Assembly: GCA_016183815.1 (NCBI GenBank)
Contig: JACPDW010000006.1
Location: 1 to 64,000 of the forward strand
DNA: 64,000 nt
Reading direction: 5' to 3'
Source of the DNA: Flavobacteriia bacterium
GTDB taxonomy: Bacteria; Bacteroidota; Bacteroidia; Flavobacteriales_D; Crocinitomicaceae
The notes below the pieces were generated by a model, which was not told the origin of the DNA, searched no databases, and saw only the letters and a list, made by a program, of their open reading frames with translations. The position numbers were made by a program, and so were the translations under genes. Numbering within the stretch: position 1 is the first letter of the stretch; every line of letters starts with the position of its first letter. Below, piece after piece: positions 39,676 through 47,000 of the stretch.

Positions 39676-39693
39676 TTAGAACTATTTTGATTG

Positions 39694-40596
39694 ATGAATA
39701 AACTGATTTTTACATTTTTTTTTCTTAAAATATTATTACCAAATGATGTTTTTTCTCAGAACTGGATAAGTAATTTTACACTTTCTGTTTCGCTTGGAAC
39801 ACATCAACAATCTATTGGAGTTAAAGCAAATATTGGATTAAACTACTATTTTGTTCAAAATAATTTTTCAACATCATTTAGATATGTTTTTAATTCGTAC
39901 GGAAAAAGAAGTAATTTTTGGGAAAATAGAACGGGAGTCGGGATTGTTGTAATGGGTGGTAAAAAAGAAAATAATCTCCCCTATCAAATTAGTGAGATAC
40001 ATCATAACACTAAGTACTCTTACTCATTATCTTACGCTTATTTATGGTATTTTGACCAAATAGGGACTTCTCAAAGGTCTGGTTTATGGGCTTCTCAAAT
40101 TAAAAATGTTTCGATAATTTTTGAAAACGATGTGTTTGGTGGACAAGCTCGTGATAGATTTAGAACAGGTTTACTTCGTTTTTCTTATAATCAAAAAGAC
40201 TATTCTATTTTTACAAAATTAATTATTTGGACAGGTGAAACAAAAAACTCATTTTGGGACAAAACTCCTTATCCTCAATCTCCCTTTGGATATAGAAGTC
40301 TAGAAAATTTACCCTACGGAAAAACTAGTCATGGTATTGTAAGTATTGGTTTTCAAAGGCATTTGAATACTTTTAACCAAATACAAATTGAAAGTGGACT
40401 AGATAGTGAAGAAATAAGACATTTTTTTCAGAATAAAATTTCTCATGACCTTATTTTATTTCCTGCAAAGATGAAAAGAAATACTCCACATTATCCGAGA
40501 TTAGACAAAGAAGGATGTGCTGTTTTTGATAAAAAGGAAAGAAAAAAAGACCGTTTATTTTTTCAGATTTCTGTTAATGAAGGGATTAGTTATTAG
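39694..40596 (+). CDS. Secreted protein, possibly Bacterial toxin 23-like
   Basis: A 300-residue exported protein with signal peptide (MNKLIFTFFFLKILLPNDVFSQ). The first half has an amphipathic, aromatic-rich beta pattern like an outer-membrane barrel (FSTSFRYVFNSYG, YSYSLSYAYLWYF). The region FENDVFGGQARDRFRTGLLRFSY recalls the Ntox23 family, annotated in Bacteroidota as polymorphic toxin type 23, but my match is from memory and an ordinary barrel is possible. No immunity gene is apparent. Start ATG 39694; the TTG three bases before is unneeded. A repeat patch follows the stop. Confidence 0.6.
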   Translation: MNKLIFTFFFLKILLPNDVFSQNWISNFTLSVSLGTHQQSIGVKANIGLNYYFVQNNFSTSFRYVFNSYGKRSNFWENRTGVGIVVMGGKKENNLPYQISEIHHNTKYSYSLSYAYLWYFDQIGTSQRSGLWASQIKNVSIIFENDVFGGQARDRFRTGLLRFSYNQKDYSIFTKLIIWTGETKNSFWDKTPYPQSPFGYRSLENLPYGKTSHGIVSIGFQRHLNTFNQIQIESGLDSEEIRHFFQNKISHDLILFPAKMKRNTPHYPRLDKEGCAVFDKKERKKDRLFFQISVNEGISY

Positions 40597-40598
40597 TG

Positions 40599-40696
40599 TT
40601 GGATTGTTGGATACGCTACGTTATGGATGGTTGGATTGTTAGATAAGCTTCACTTTGGATTGTTAGATGATTAGATAAGCTTCGCTTTGGATTGTT
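40599..40696. repeat. Degenerate tandem repeats of TTGGATTGTT units
   Basis: Between two genes lies a patch of imperfect direct repeats built from GGATTGTTRGATA and AAGCTTCRCTTTGGATTG. TGGATTGTT occurs four times and AGATAAGCTTC twice. It is more GC-rich than its surroundings. No protein or stable hairpin is encoded. It looks like a small intergenic repeat element or a slippage product. Confidence 0.7.
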
Positions 40697-40701
40697 TTAA
40701 A

Positions 40702-41475
40702 TTAACTCATTCCTCTATTCTTTTTAATATTTTCGTATGCCTCTTGAATTTTTTGAAATTTTTCTTTTGCTCCTTTCTGGAATTCTTCACCCATTGATGC
40801 TACTTTGTCGGGATGATATTTAATAGCCATCTGTCTATATGCTTTTTTTACTTCTTCATCACTGGCGTTTTTCGTAATTTCTAAAACTATATAATCAGAG
40901 TTCACATCTCTATAAAACATGTTTTTAACGCTTTCAAAATCAGAAGAATGTAAGCCTAATAGTCTTGAGATATTTTGAATGACATTCATCTCGCTAGTAT
41001 CCACATGACCATCCGCCTTGGCAATACCAAAAAGATAATAAAGTAATTGAATTCTCACTTCTTCAGAAGTTCTATTTCTAATATCTAAACAAATTTCTTG
41101 AAGTGGAATTTGATTCGATTGAATATACTTTTTTAAACTTTGTAAATGATCTGCTGTAAAACGTGGTCCAAATTGTTGTGAGAAAAAATTTTTAACAAAA
41201 TCCAATTCATTTTTTAACACTTTACCATCTGCATTCATTACTGCTGCCGACAAAGCTATCAACATCGTAGCAAAATCATTTTGAGACGACCTTTGTTGAT
41301 AATGTCGATAAAAATCGTCTGATGAAAATCCTTTTGAACTCGACCCTGCTTGAGAAGAATACTTTTTTATTTGTTGAAAATTATCTATAAATGTTCCGAC
41401 AAAAAAAGCTAAAAAAGACAATGCAATACTTCTAAAAAAGAAATACGCTAATAAAGGTAAAATAAATTTAAACAA
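40702..41475 (-). CDS. Membrane-anchored TerB/DnaJ co-chaperone (DjlA-like)
   Basis: A 257-residue protein with the DjlA plan: an N-terminal hydrophobic hairpin (about 3-28), a TerB-like helical domain (about 65-180; [34 protein letters not shown]), and a C-terminal J-domain with the HPD motif (AIKYHPDKV). J-domains stimulate DnaK. It starts with TTG at 41475, as no ATG occurs before the TerB domain and the TTG keeps the membrane segment. It lies downstream of htpG, but a strong terminator (41495-41532) lies between them. Confidence 0.88.
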   Translation of the reverse strand: MFKFILPLLAYFFFRSIALSFLAFFVGTFIDNFQQIKKYSSQAGSSSKGFSSDDFYRHYQQRSSQNDFATMLIALSAAVMNADGKVLKNELDFVKNFFSQQFGPRFTADHLQSLKKYIQSNQIPLQEICLDIRNRTSEEVRIQLLYYLFGIAKADGHVDTSEMNVIQNISRLLGLHSSDFESVKNMFYRDVNSDYIVLEITKNASDEEVKKAYRQMAIKYHPDKVASMGEEFQKGAKEKFQKIQEAYENIKKNRGMS

Positions 41476-41494
41476 GTGTTCTTTTTTTATTTAA

Positions 41495-41532
41495 AAAAAA
41501 TGGATAGATCAAAATTAATCTACCCATTTTTT
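41495..41532 (-). terminator. Intrinsic terminator of htpG
   Basis: On the minus strand, arms AAAAAATGGGTAGAT and ATCTATCCATTTTTT (one G:T-type mismatch position) enclose an 8-nt loop, with two more T residues following. It begins 5 nt after the htpG stop. The A/T-flanked symmetry could also let it work on the plus strand. Confidence 0.75.
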
Positions 41533-41536
41533 AATT

Positions 41537-43426
41537 TTATACTAATTCTATACTTCTCTCTATAAACTGATTAAGTGCTTCTCCTTTAAGTAAGTTTTGA
41601 GATAACATCGCAATGTCTGACAATAATTTAAGTTTATTTTTTTGTTCCTCATTGTCTTTAATTGCCAAGATTGATGAAATTTTAGGGTGATTACTGTTGA
41701 CAATCATATTGTACATTTCAGGAAATGCACCATAAAATCCTCCGCCACCCATTTTTTGTTGCTCCATCATTCTTCTTATAAATTCTTGTTGAGTAATTAA
41801 TATTGGCGACTCATTTTCGTTCATACTTTGAAATTCAACTTTAAATTTATCTTTGTTTACTACTTCTTCAATTAATTTCTGTAGTTTTTCTTCTTCTTTT
41901 TTGCTTAATTTAGATGGAATTTCGTCTGATTTCTCAATTAATTTATCTAACGTATTTGAATCAACACGAACAAAAGTGACATCTTGATCATTTTGTTCCA
42001 ATTTAGAAATCCAATGAGGAGCTAATGGACCATTTATTACTAATACATCATAACCTCTGTCTTTAGCAGATTTTATCGGACCAAAATGAGCTTCTTTGTC
42101 ATGAGTGTAAAGTACCACAACTTTATTTGATTTATCTGTTTGAAGAACTTTTATTTTTTCTTTATATTCTTCAAAAGTATGGTAAGTATCATCGGTACTT
42201 TTTAACAAAGTGAAATTTTTAGCTTTTTCTGCGAATTTTTCATCGGTTAATGAGCCATATTCTACGAAAATTTTTAAATCATCCCATTTGTTTTGAAAAT
42301 CCTCTCTGTCTTTTTTAAACATTTCAGACAATTTGTCGGCAACTTTTTTAGTGATGTGTGTAGAGATTTTTTTCACATTAGCATCACTTTGAAGGTAAGA
42401 CCTTGAAACATTTAATGGAATATCAGGTGAATCAATCACTCCATGTAATAAAGTTAAAAATTCAGGCACAATTTCTTCTACGCTATCCGTTATAAAAACT
42501 TGATTACTGTATAAATTGATTTTGTTTTTTTGTATTTCTACATTTTCTTTGATTTTAGGAAAATAAAGAATACCTGTTAAATTAAAAGGATAATCAACAT
42601 TTAAATGTATGTGAAACAATGGATTATCAAAAGTCATTGGATACAACTCACGATAAAAACTTTTATAATCTTCGTCGTTTAAATCAACTGGAGCTTTTGT
42701 CCATGCAGGACTTACATTATTTATTTGATTTGGATTTTCAACAGAAATTCTTTTAACGTGTCCATCTTTGTCTTTTTCACCTTTTGGATCGTCAATGTAG
42801 TCTGTTTTAGTTCCAAAAATAACTGGAATAGGTAAAAATTTACAGTATTTATCTAAAATTCCTTGAATTCTATTTTTTTCTAAAAATTCTTTAGATTCTT
42901 CGTTAATAAATAAAACGATATCTGTTCCTCTTTCGTTTTTATCAATATCAGTGATTGTATATTCTGGAGATCCATTACTTTCCCATTGAACCGCTTTGGC
43001 ATTTTCAGAATGTGATAAAGTTTTGATTTGAACTTTTTCGGCAACCATAAATGCAGAGTAAAAACCAAGACCAAAATGACCAATTATTTGTTCTGCTCCG
43101 TCTTTTCCTTCGTATTTTTTAACAAACTCTTCAGCTCCAGAAAAAGCAATTTGATTGATGTATTTATCGATTTCATCAGCTGTCATCCCTACCCCTCTAT
43201 CTCTGATAGTCAAAGTCTTTGTTTCATTATCCAACAAAATTTCGACTTTCAAATCACCAATTTCACCTTTTAATTCTCCAGTTTTTGATAATACTTTCAC
43301 TTTTTGTGAAGCATCAACTGCATTAGAGACCAATTCTCTTAAAAATATTTCGTGATCTGAATATAAAAACTTTTTAATAATTGGAAAAATATTTTCCGTT
43401 TGTACATTTATTTGACCTGTTTTCAT
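41537..43426 (-). CDS. htpG: Chaperone protein HtpG (Hsp90)
   Basis: A 629-residue bacterial Hsp90, an ATP-driven homodimeric chaperone. The GHKL ATP site is intact: FLRELVSNAVDASQK, TIRDRGVGMTADEI, GHFGLGFYSAFMV. The middle domain holds NLTGILYFPK and LNVSRSYLQSDANVKK, including the conserved catalytic Arg. The C-terminal dimerisation domain is complete. It is followed by its own terminator. Upstream there is a paired TGnCA motif that may be a stress-response site. Confidence 0.97.
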   Translation of the reverse strand: MKTGQINVQTENIFPIIKKFLYSDHEIFLRELVSNAVDASQKVKVLSKTGELKGEIGDLKVEILLDNETKTLTIRDRGVGMTADEIDKYINQIAFSGAEEFVKKYEGKDGAEQIIGHFGLGFYSAFMVAEKVQIKTLSHSENAKAVQWESNGSPEYTITDIDKNERGTDIVLFINEESKEFLEKNRIQGILDKYCKFLPIPVIFGTKTDYIDDPKGEKDKDGHVKRISVENPNQINNVSPAWTKAPVDLNDEDYKSFYRELYPMTFDNPLFHIHLNVDYPFNLTGILYFPKIKENVEIQKNKINLYSNQVFITDSVEEIVPEFLTLLHGVIDSPDIPLNVSRSYLQSDANVKKISTHITKKVADKLSEMFKKDREDFQNKWDDLKIFVEYGSLTDEKFAEKAKNFTLLKSTDDTYHTFEEYKEKIKVLQTDKSNKVVVLYTHDKEAHFGPIKSAKDRGYDVLVINGPLAPHWISKLEQNDQDVTFVRVDSNTLDKLIEKSDEIPSKLSKKEEEKLQKLIEEVVNKDKFKVEFQSMNENESPILITQQEFIRRMMEQQKMGGGGFYGAFPEMYNMIVNSNHPKISSILAIKDNEEQKNKLKLLSDIAMLSQNLLKGEALNQFIERSIELV

Positions 43427-43752
43427 TTTAATTATTTTTTCGACTATTACTCAACTTGTATGCCATTTGATGAAAACTGCCAAACTGTCACTTTTTAAAT
43501 AGTATTAAATGTACTAATAAGAAAATCTGTCGCCATAAAGTGATTTTTTTAAATGAATTGTTCTATTCAAAGTCTCTAAACTCACATAAGACATTGATTT
43601 AATTCATTTAAATCAGTGTTGTATTTTAAAAGTATAAATCAAAATGTATCAAGAGTAGTAAAATTTTTGAAATCATTTTTATAAAATAACATTTAAATTT
43701 ACTAAAGTTACATTAAATATGCCATTTAACATTGAGAGATAACGAAACTATT
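43427..43752. other. Intergenic region between htpG and the ATPase island
   Basis: Apart from the TGnCA pair near htpG I see no gene, tRNA or strong terminator. GATTTAATTCATTTAAATC at about 43598-43616 is a near-palindrome that might form a weak hairpin. Confidence 0.5.
43478..43490. promoter_or_regulatory. Paired TGnCA motif upstream of htpG
   Basis: TGCCA-AAC-TGTCA fits TGnCA-N3-TGnCA, a pattern that reads the same on both strands. A further TGCCA stands at 43461-43465. It lies 52-64 nt upstream of the htpG start, where a heat-shock regulator or alternative sigma factor could bind. Function is inferred from position only. Confidence 0.4.
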
Positions 43753-43844
43753 TATAATATGTAAAGTAATTTTCTTATAATTTGTAAAATAAAATAGTTA
43801 TAATTTGTAAAATAAAATAGTTATAATATGTAAAATAATTGTAT
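43753..43844 (+). repeat. Four 23-bp tandem repeats upstream of AAA_14 gene
   Basis: Four contiguous 23-bp units start at 43753, 43776, 43799 and 43822. Units 2 and 3 are identical; units 1 and 4 share the TATAATATGTAAA start but differ at their ends. The array runs into the TATATTTG promoter (43842-43849). There are no unique spacers, so it is not a CRISPR. Confidence 0.88.
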
Positions 43845-43849
43845 ATTTG
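43842..43849 (+). promoter_or_regulatory. -7 element before AAA_14 gene
   Basis: TATATTTG, a full TAnnTTTG match, ends 20 nt before the ATG at 43870 and touches the last 23-bp repeat, so anything that binds the repeats could control this promoter. Confidence 0.6.
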
Positions 43850-43869
43850 CAATAAATTATAGAATATAA

Positions 43870-45135
43870 ATGTCAAAAAGTACAACATATATTGAGCGTA
43901 TTTCAGATACTGAATTAAGGCGAAAACTAAATGCTTCGGGGGTATTGTTAATACGAGGAATGAAGGCATGCGGTAAAACGCAATCAGCTAAACAGTTCGC
44001 ATCAAGCAGTATCTCTTTTGATCAAGATGAGCAAATCTCCCTACTTATGGAAACGGCACCTCAGCGACTATTGTTAGGAGAATCTCCACGTTTAATAGAT
44101 GAATGGCAAGAGTTTCCAAAAATTTGGAATTATGTCAGACATGAAGTAGATCAGCGTAATCTGGTTGCACAATTTATTTTAACAGGATCTTCAAACCCTG
44201 AAGAAAGTGCCAAAATACACTCTGGAGCAGGCAGATTTACTGTGTTAGATATGCGTACTATGAGTTGGCAAGAAATCGGCTGGTCAACAGGAAAAATAAG
44301 TTTAGGTAAATTGTTCTTAGGTAAAAATCAAATTGCAAATGATAGTCCCACTGATTTAGAAACTATTGTAGAACGTATTATTAAAGGTGGATTTCCAGCA
44401 TTAATCAATAAAAATTTGTCGCAAGCAATGGAAATAAATCGTGCTTATATTGATTTACTCACAGAAGTGGATATGAGTAGAGTTTCTAACATGAAAAGAA
44501 ATCCTAGTAAAGTGCTAAGTCTTTTGCGTGCTCTAGCTAGAAATACTGCCACAACTGTAGATGTTACAGTATTAGAAAAAGATGTTAAACTTAAAGAAAA
44601 TACCGATATTTCACGACCCACAATTTATGATTACCTTGAAGCACTAAACCGTCTTATGATTATTGAAGACCAAGCTGTATGGAATGTCCATATTCGCTCT
44701 TCGGCAGCTTTGCGTAAATCTTCTAAGCGTCATTTTTCTGATGTTTCTCTAGCTGTTGCTGCCCTTGGTGTTGGAAAAGAAGCATTATTAAATGATTTGA
44801 AATTTACAGGATTTTTATTTGAGTCTTTGGCAGTACATGAACTTAGGGTGTACGCCCAAGCAAATGACGCAAAAGTCTATCATTATTATGATTCAACTGG
44901 ACTTGGAGTGGATGCAATTGTGCAAAAATATACTGGAGAATTCTGTGCATTTGAAATTAAATTAGGAATTGGACAAATCGATGATGCAGCTAAAAATCTA
45001 TTAAAATTCCAACAAATATTAGGTGATACAAGTAGATCCAAATTAATTTCTTTAAATGTGATTACTGGTACAGGAATTAGTTACATTCGAAAAGATGGAG
45101 TAAATGTTATTTCTTTAGCATCTTTGGGTTATTAA
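43870..45135 (+). CDS. AAA_14/DUF4143 ATPase
   Basis: A 421-residue protein with an N-terminal P-loop ATPase (RGMKACGKTQSAKQ at about 29-42; Walker B-like PRLIDEWQEFP; sensor LTGSSNP) and a C-terminal DUF4143 domain. The latter includes SRPTIYDYLEALNRLMIIED, where a winged-helix-like segment is expected, and the nuclease-fold-like CAFEIKLGIGQIDDAAKNL. The family is abundant in Bacteroidota, often near toxin-antitoxin genes, and its function is unknown. It begins an accessory stretch and is preceded by four 23-bp repeats. Confidence 0.92.
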   Translation: MSKSTTYIERISDTELRRKLNASGVLLIRGMKACGKTQSAKQFASSSISFDQDEQISLLMETAPQRLLLGESPRLIDEWQEFPKIWNYVRHEVDQRNLVAQFILTGSSNPEESAKIHSGAGRFTVLDMRTMSWQEIGWSTGKISLGKLFLGKNQIANDSPTDLETIVERIIKGGFPALINKNLSQAMEINRAYIDLLTEVDMSRVSNMKRNPSKVLSLLRALARNTATTVDVTVLEKDVKLKENTDISRPTIYDYLEALNRLMIIEDQAVWNVHIRSSAALRKSSKRHFSDVSLAVAALGVGKEALLNDLKFTGFLFESLAVHELRVYAQANDAKVYHYYDSTGLGVDAIVQKYTGEFCAFEIKLGIGQIDDAAKNLLKFQQILGDTSRSKLISLNVITGTGISYIRKDGVNVISLASLGY

Positions 45136-45164
45136 TCAAGCTGAGAGGTTTGTTATCCTTTACA

Positions 45165-45200
45165 AAATCCATTAAAAAACAAATTTAAATTTCATAATTT
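45165..45200 (+). repeat. 36-bp direct repeat, left copy
   Basis: Begins AAATCCATTAAAAAACAA. It matches 46431-46466 at 34 of 36 positions in the same orientation. The two copies enclose the MazEF-like and HicBA-like genes. Confidence 0.8.
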
Positions 45201-45223
45201 ATTTTTATTTCATATTTTTATTT

Positions 45224-45231
45224 TACATTTG
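45224..45231 (+). promoter_or_regulatory. -7 element before antitoxin gene
   Basis: TACATTTG matches TAnnTTTG. It overlaps an in-frame TTG at 45229, so the antitoxin must start at ATG 45250. Confidence 0.55.
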
Positions 45232-45249
45232 TATTTTATAAATAAGCTG

Positions 45250-45483
45250 ATGATTACATTTACTAGTACACTACCAAATGATTTACTGCAATTGCTTAAT
45301 GAAAAAGCAAAAGAGTTATCCTTGCCTAAAAATAAATTAATAGAAAAAGCATTGCGTATTTATTTAGAGCAATTGAATAAAGCAGCTTACCTAAAATCTT
45401 ATCGAAATATGAGTGATGATGTTGATGTCTTACAATTAGCAGAGGAAGGAATGGCAGATTATCATAAGCAAATTAAAAAGTGA
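45250..45483 (+). CDS. Ribbon-helix-helix antitoxin (MazE-like role)
   Basis: A 77-residue small protein. The N-terminus (MITFTSTLPNDLLQLLNEKAKELSLPKNKLIEKALRIY region) has the strand-helix-helix pattern of ribbon-helix-helix repressors, followed by an acidic tail (SDDVDVLQLAEEGM) suitable for masking a toxin. It precedes a MazF/PemK toxin gene with a 4-nt GTGA overlap. Expected to repress its own operon. The start at 45250 excludes the promoter-overlapping TTG upstream. Confidence 0.85.
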   Translation: MITFTSTLPNDLLQLLNEKAKELSLPKNKLIEKALRIYLEQLNKAAYLKSYRNMSDDVDVLQLAEEGMADYHKQIKK

Positions 45484-45812
45484 AGCAAGGCGAAATTTGG
45501 TTTGCGTCTTTAAATCCTATAAAGGGAAGTGAACAAGTAGGCTTCAGACCGGTTCTAATTGTTAGTGGAAATTTATTAAATGAAAATGCACCAGTTATAT
45601 TTATTTGTCCTTTAACTACAAAAATTAAAAATTATCATGGCAATTTAATCTTAACTCCAAATAAGGTTAATAAATTGAATAAAAAATCGGAGGTTTTAAC
45701 TTTTCATATTCGTTCTATAGCAAAAACAAGATTGAAAGAGAAAATTGGGAAAATTGATTCAAAAGAGTTAGCCGTAGTTCACTGTTGCATCAATGATATT
45801 TTGAAGTATTAA
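45480..45812 (+). CDS. MazF/PemK-family toxin
   Basis: A 110-residue endoribonuclease-type toxin. Family marks are KQGEIWFASLNPIKGSEQ, FRPVLIVSGN, ICPLTTKI, and LTFHIRSIAKTRL with the conserved Arg and Thr/Ser positions. MazF/PemK toxins cleave mRNA at short motifs; the target cannot be read from sequence. The start is GTG, overlapping the antitoxin stop (GTGA), so translation is coupled. It appears intact. Confidence 0.92.
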   Translation: MKQGEIWFASLNPIKGSEQVGFRPVLIVSGNLLNENAPVIFICPLTTKIKNYHGNLILTPNKVNKLNKKSEVLTFHIRSIAKTRLKEKIGKIDSKELAVVHCCINDILKY

Positions 45813-45885
45813 ACATTCTTAGTTTCGCTTCTCCAGCTAAGATAGATATGCAATCTTTTAAAAAAAAAATCCTTTTTTATAACCA

Positions 45886-45917
45886 TTTTGATATTTCATC
45901 AAAATTTATTAACTTTG
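45886..45917 (+). promoter_or_regulatory. Full -33/-7 promoter before hicB
   Basis: TTTTG (45886-45890) and TAACTTTG (45910-45917) are 19 nt apart, the best Bacteroidota promoter match in the window. It lies 16 nt before the hicB ATG, so HicBA is transcribed separately from the MazF pair. Confidence 0.7.
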
Positions 45918-45933
45918 TTCAAATATTAATCCA

Positions 45934-46155
45934 ATGTTTACATACAAAATTCATTTGCACAAAGAGATAGATGGTGGTTACACAGTAAATGTTCCCTCTC
46001 TTCCAGGTTGTGTTACTTATGGTGAAAATGTTGATCATGCTATTGAAATGGCAAAAGAAGCTATTGAATTGTATTTAGAAGAATTAAAAGAGCAAGGTCA
46101 AGAAATTCCTGATGATAGCAATACTTTAGAGTATTCTTTAAATTTATCTGCCTAA
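45934..46155 (+). CDS. hicB: HicB-family antitoxin
   Basis: A 73-residue HicB: a partial RNase-H-like fold with the signature DGGYTVNVPSLPGCVTYGEN and AIEMAKEAIELYLEELKEQG. It has no C-terminal DNA-binding domain, so it is the short form. It neutralises the HicA toxin encoded 8 nt downstream. The antitoxin-first order is common in Bacteroidota. Confidence 0.93.
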   Translation: MFTYKIHLHKEIDGGYTVNVPSLPGCVTYGENVDHAIEMAKEAIELYLEELKEQGQEIPDDSNTLEYSLNLSA

Positions 46156-46163
46156 AATTTTAA

Positions 46164-46367
46164 ATGAACTTAACCACAAAATTTTTAATAAAACTATTAG
46201 AAGATAATGATTTCTTTTACAAAAGAGCAAAAGGTTCCCATCAATTGTTTTACAATTCTACTACTAATAAAACAGTAATCGTACCAGTTCATTCAAAAGA
46301 TATGAAGAAAGGAACTTTTTTAGCAATACTAAAGCAAGCTGGAATTGATAAAAATCTATTGGGTTAA
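46164..46367 (+). CDS. hicA: HicA-family mRNA interferase toxin
   Basis: A 67-residue HicA with a double-stranded-RNA-binding-like fold. The catalytic His26 is in RAKGSHQLFYN, followed by VIVPVHSKDMKKGTFLAILKQAGI, typical of the family. Normal length and intact. Confidence 0.93.
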   Translation: MNLTTKFLIKLLEDNDFFYKRAKGSHQLFYNSTTNKTVIVPVHSKDMKKGTFLAILKQAGIDKNLLG

Positions 46368-46430
46368 TTTAAATTAATAATTCTAATTTCATTAAAAATA
46401 ATGTAATGATTTTAATATTCGTTCTTATAT

Positions 46431-46466
46431 AAATCCATTAAAAAACAATTTTAAATATCATAATTT
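46431..46466 (+). repeat. 36-bp direct repeat, right copy
   Basis: 34 of 36 positions match 45165-45200, in the same orientation. It lies between hicA and the rnpB promoter. Copy-to-copy distance is 1,266 bp. Confidence 0.8.
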
Positions 46467-46531
46467 TTTTCATTTTGAATTTATCTCACAAAATTTCTCT
46501 TTTCTTAAATGCTAAGGTTATAAAAATAAAC

Positions 46532-46539
46532 TAACTTTG
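46532..46539 (+). promoter_or_regulatory. -7 element of rnpB
   Basis: TAACTTTG, a full TAnnTTTG match, places the transcription start at about 46544-46546, where the P1 helix of RNase P RNA begins. Confidence 0.65.
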
Positions 46540-46543
46540 TATC

Positions 46544-46949
46544 AGCAAATCATCTGTCGCTGGCTCAAAGAAATTTGGGAAAGAGGAAAGTCCGGGCAGC
46601 AAAGAGAGTCGTACTTCCTAACAGGAAGGTCTTTATTTGGTGACGAATAGGGAACAGAAAGTGCCACAGAAAGGAAAACTACCTTCGATTCGTTCGGGGG
46701 AAAAGGTGAAAAGGTGGAGTAAGAGCCCACCGTTTCCGATAGTAATATCGGGATGCAAGGTAAACCTTACGAGCTGTAAGACCATGTAAACTGAGGTTTG
46801 TTTTTACCTCAAGGTAATTAACATAAAGGGTTTCTCGCCCCACTCAGAGGGTAGGTTGCTTGATCCTAAAAGTGATTTTAGGACTAGATAAATGACAGAT
46901 AAAAAAGTTTTTTTAACTTTTTGAAACAGAACCCGGCTTATGATTTGCT
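46544..46949 (+). ncRNA. rnpB: RNase P RNA (type A)
   Basis: The catalytic RNA of RNase P, which matures the 5' ends of tRNAs. The universal core is clear: GAGGAAAGTCCGGGC at 46583-46597 near the 5' end, and ACAGAACCCGGCTTAT at 46926-46941 near the 3' end. The terminal P1 helix is a perfect 10-bp pairing of AGCAAATCAT (46544-46553) with ATGATTTGCT (46940-46949). Length about 406 nt. A T-run at 46949-46956 right after P1 serves as terminator. Several internal hairpins are visible, such as CTTCCT/AGGAAG at about 46614-46630. Confidence 0.95.
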
Positions 46950-47000
46950 TTTTTTTATAAATTATATAACTAAATTGATAATTTTTCGTATCAAGTTTCA

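Noticed and set aside
43753-43844. Possible CRISPR array or plasmid iterons
   Set aside because: The 23-bp units are contiguous with no unique spacers, no cas genes are near, and the context is chromosomal with a promoter at the end; no replication gene is present.
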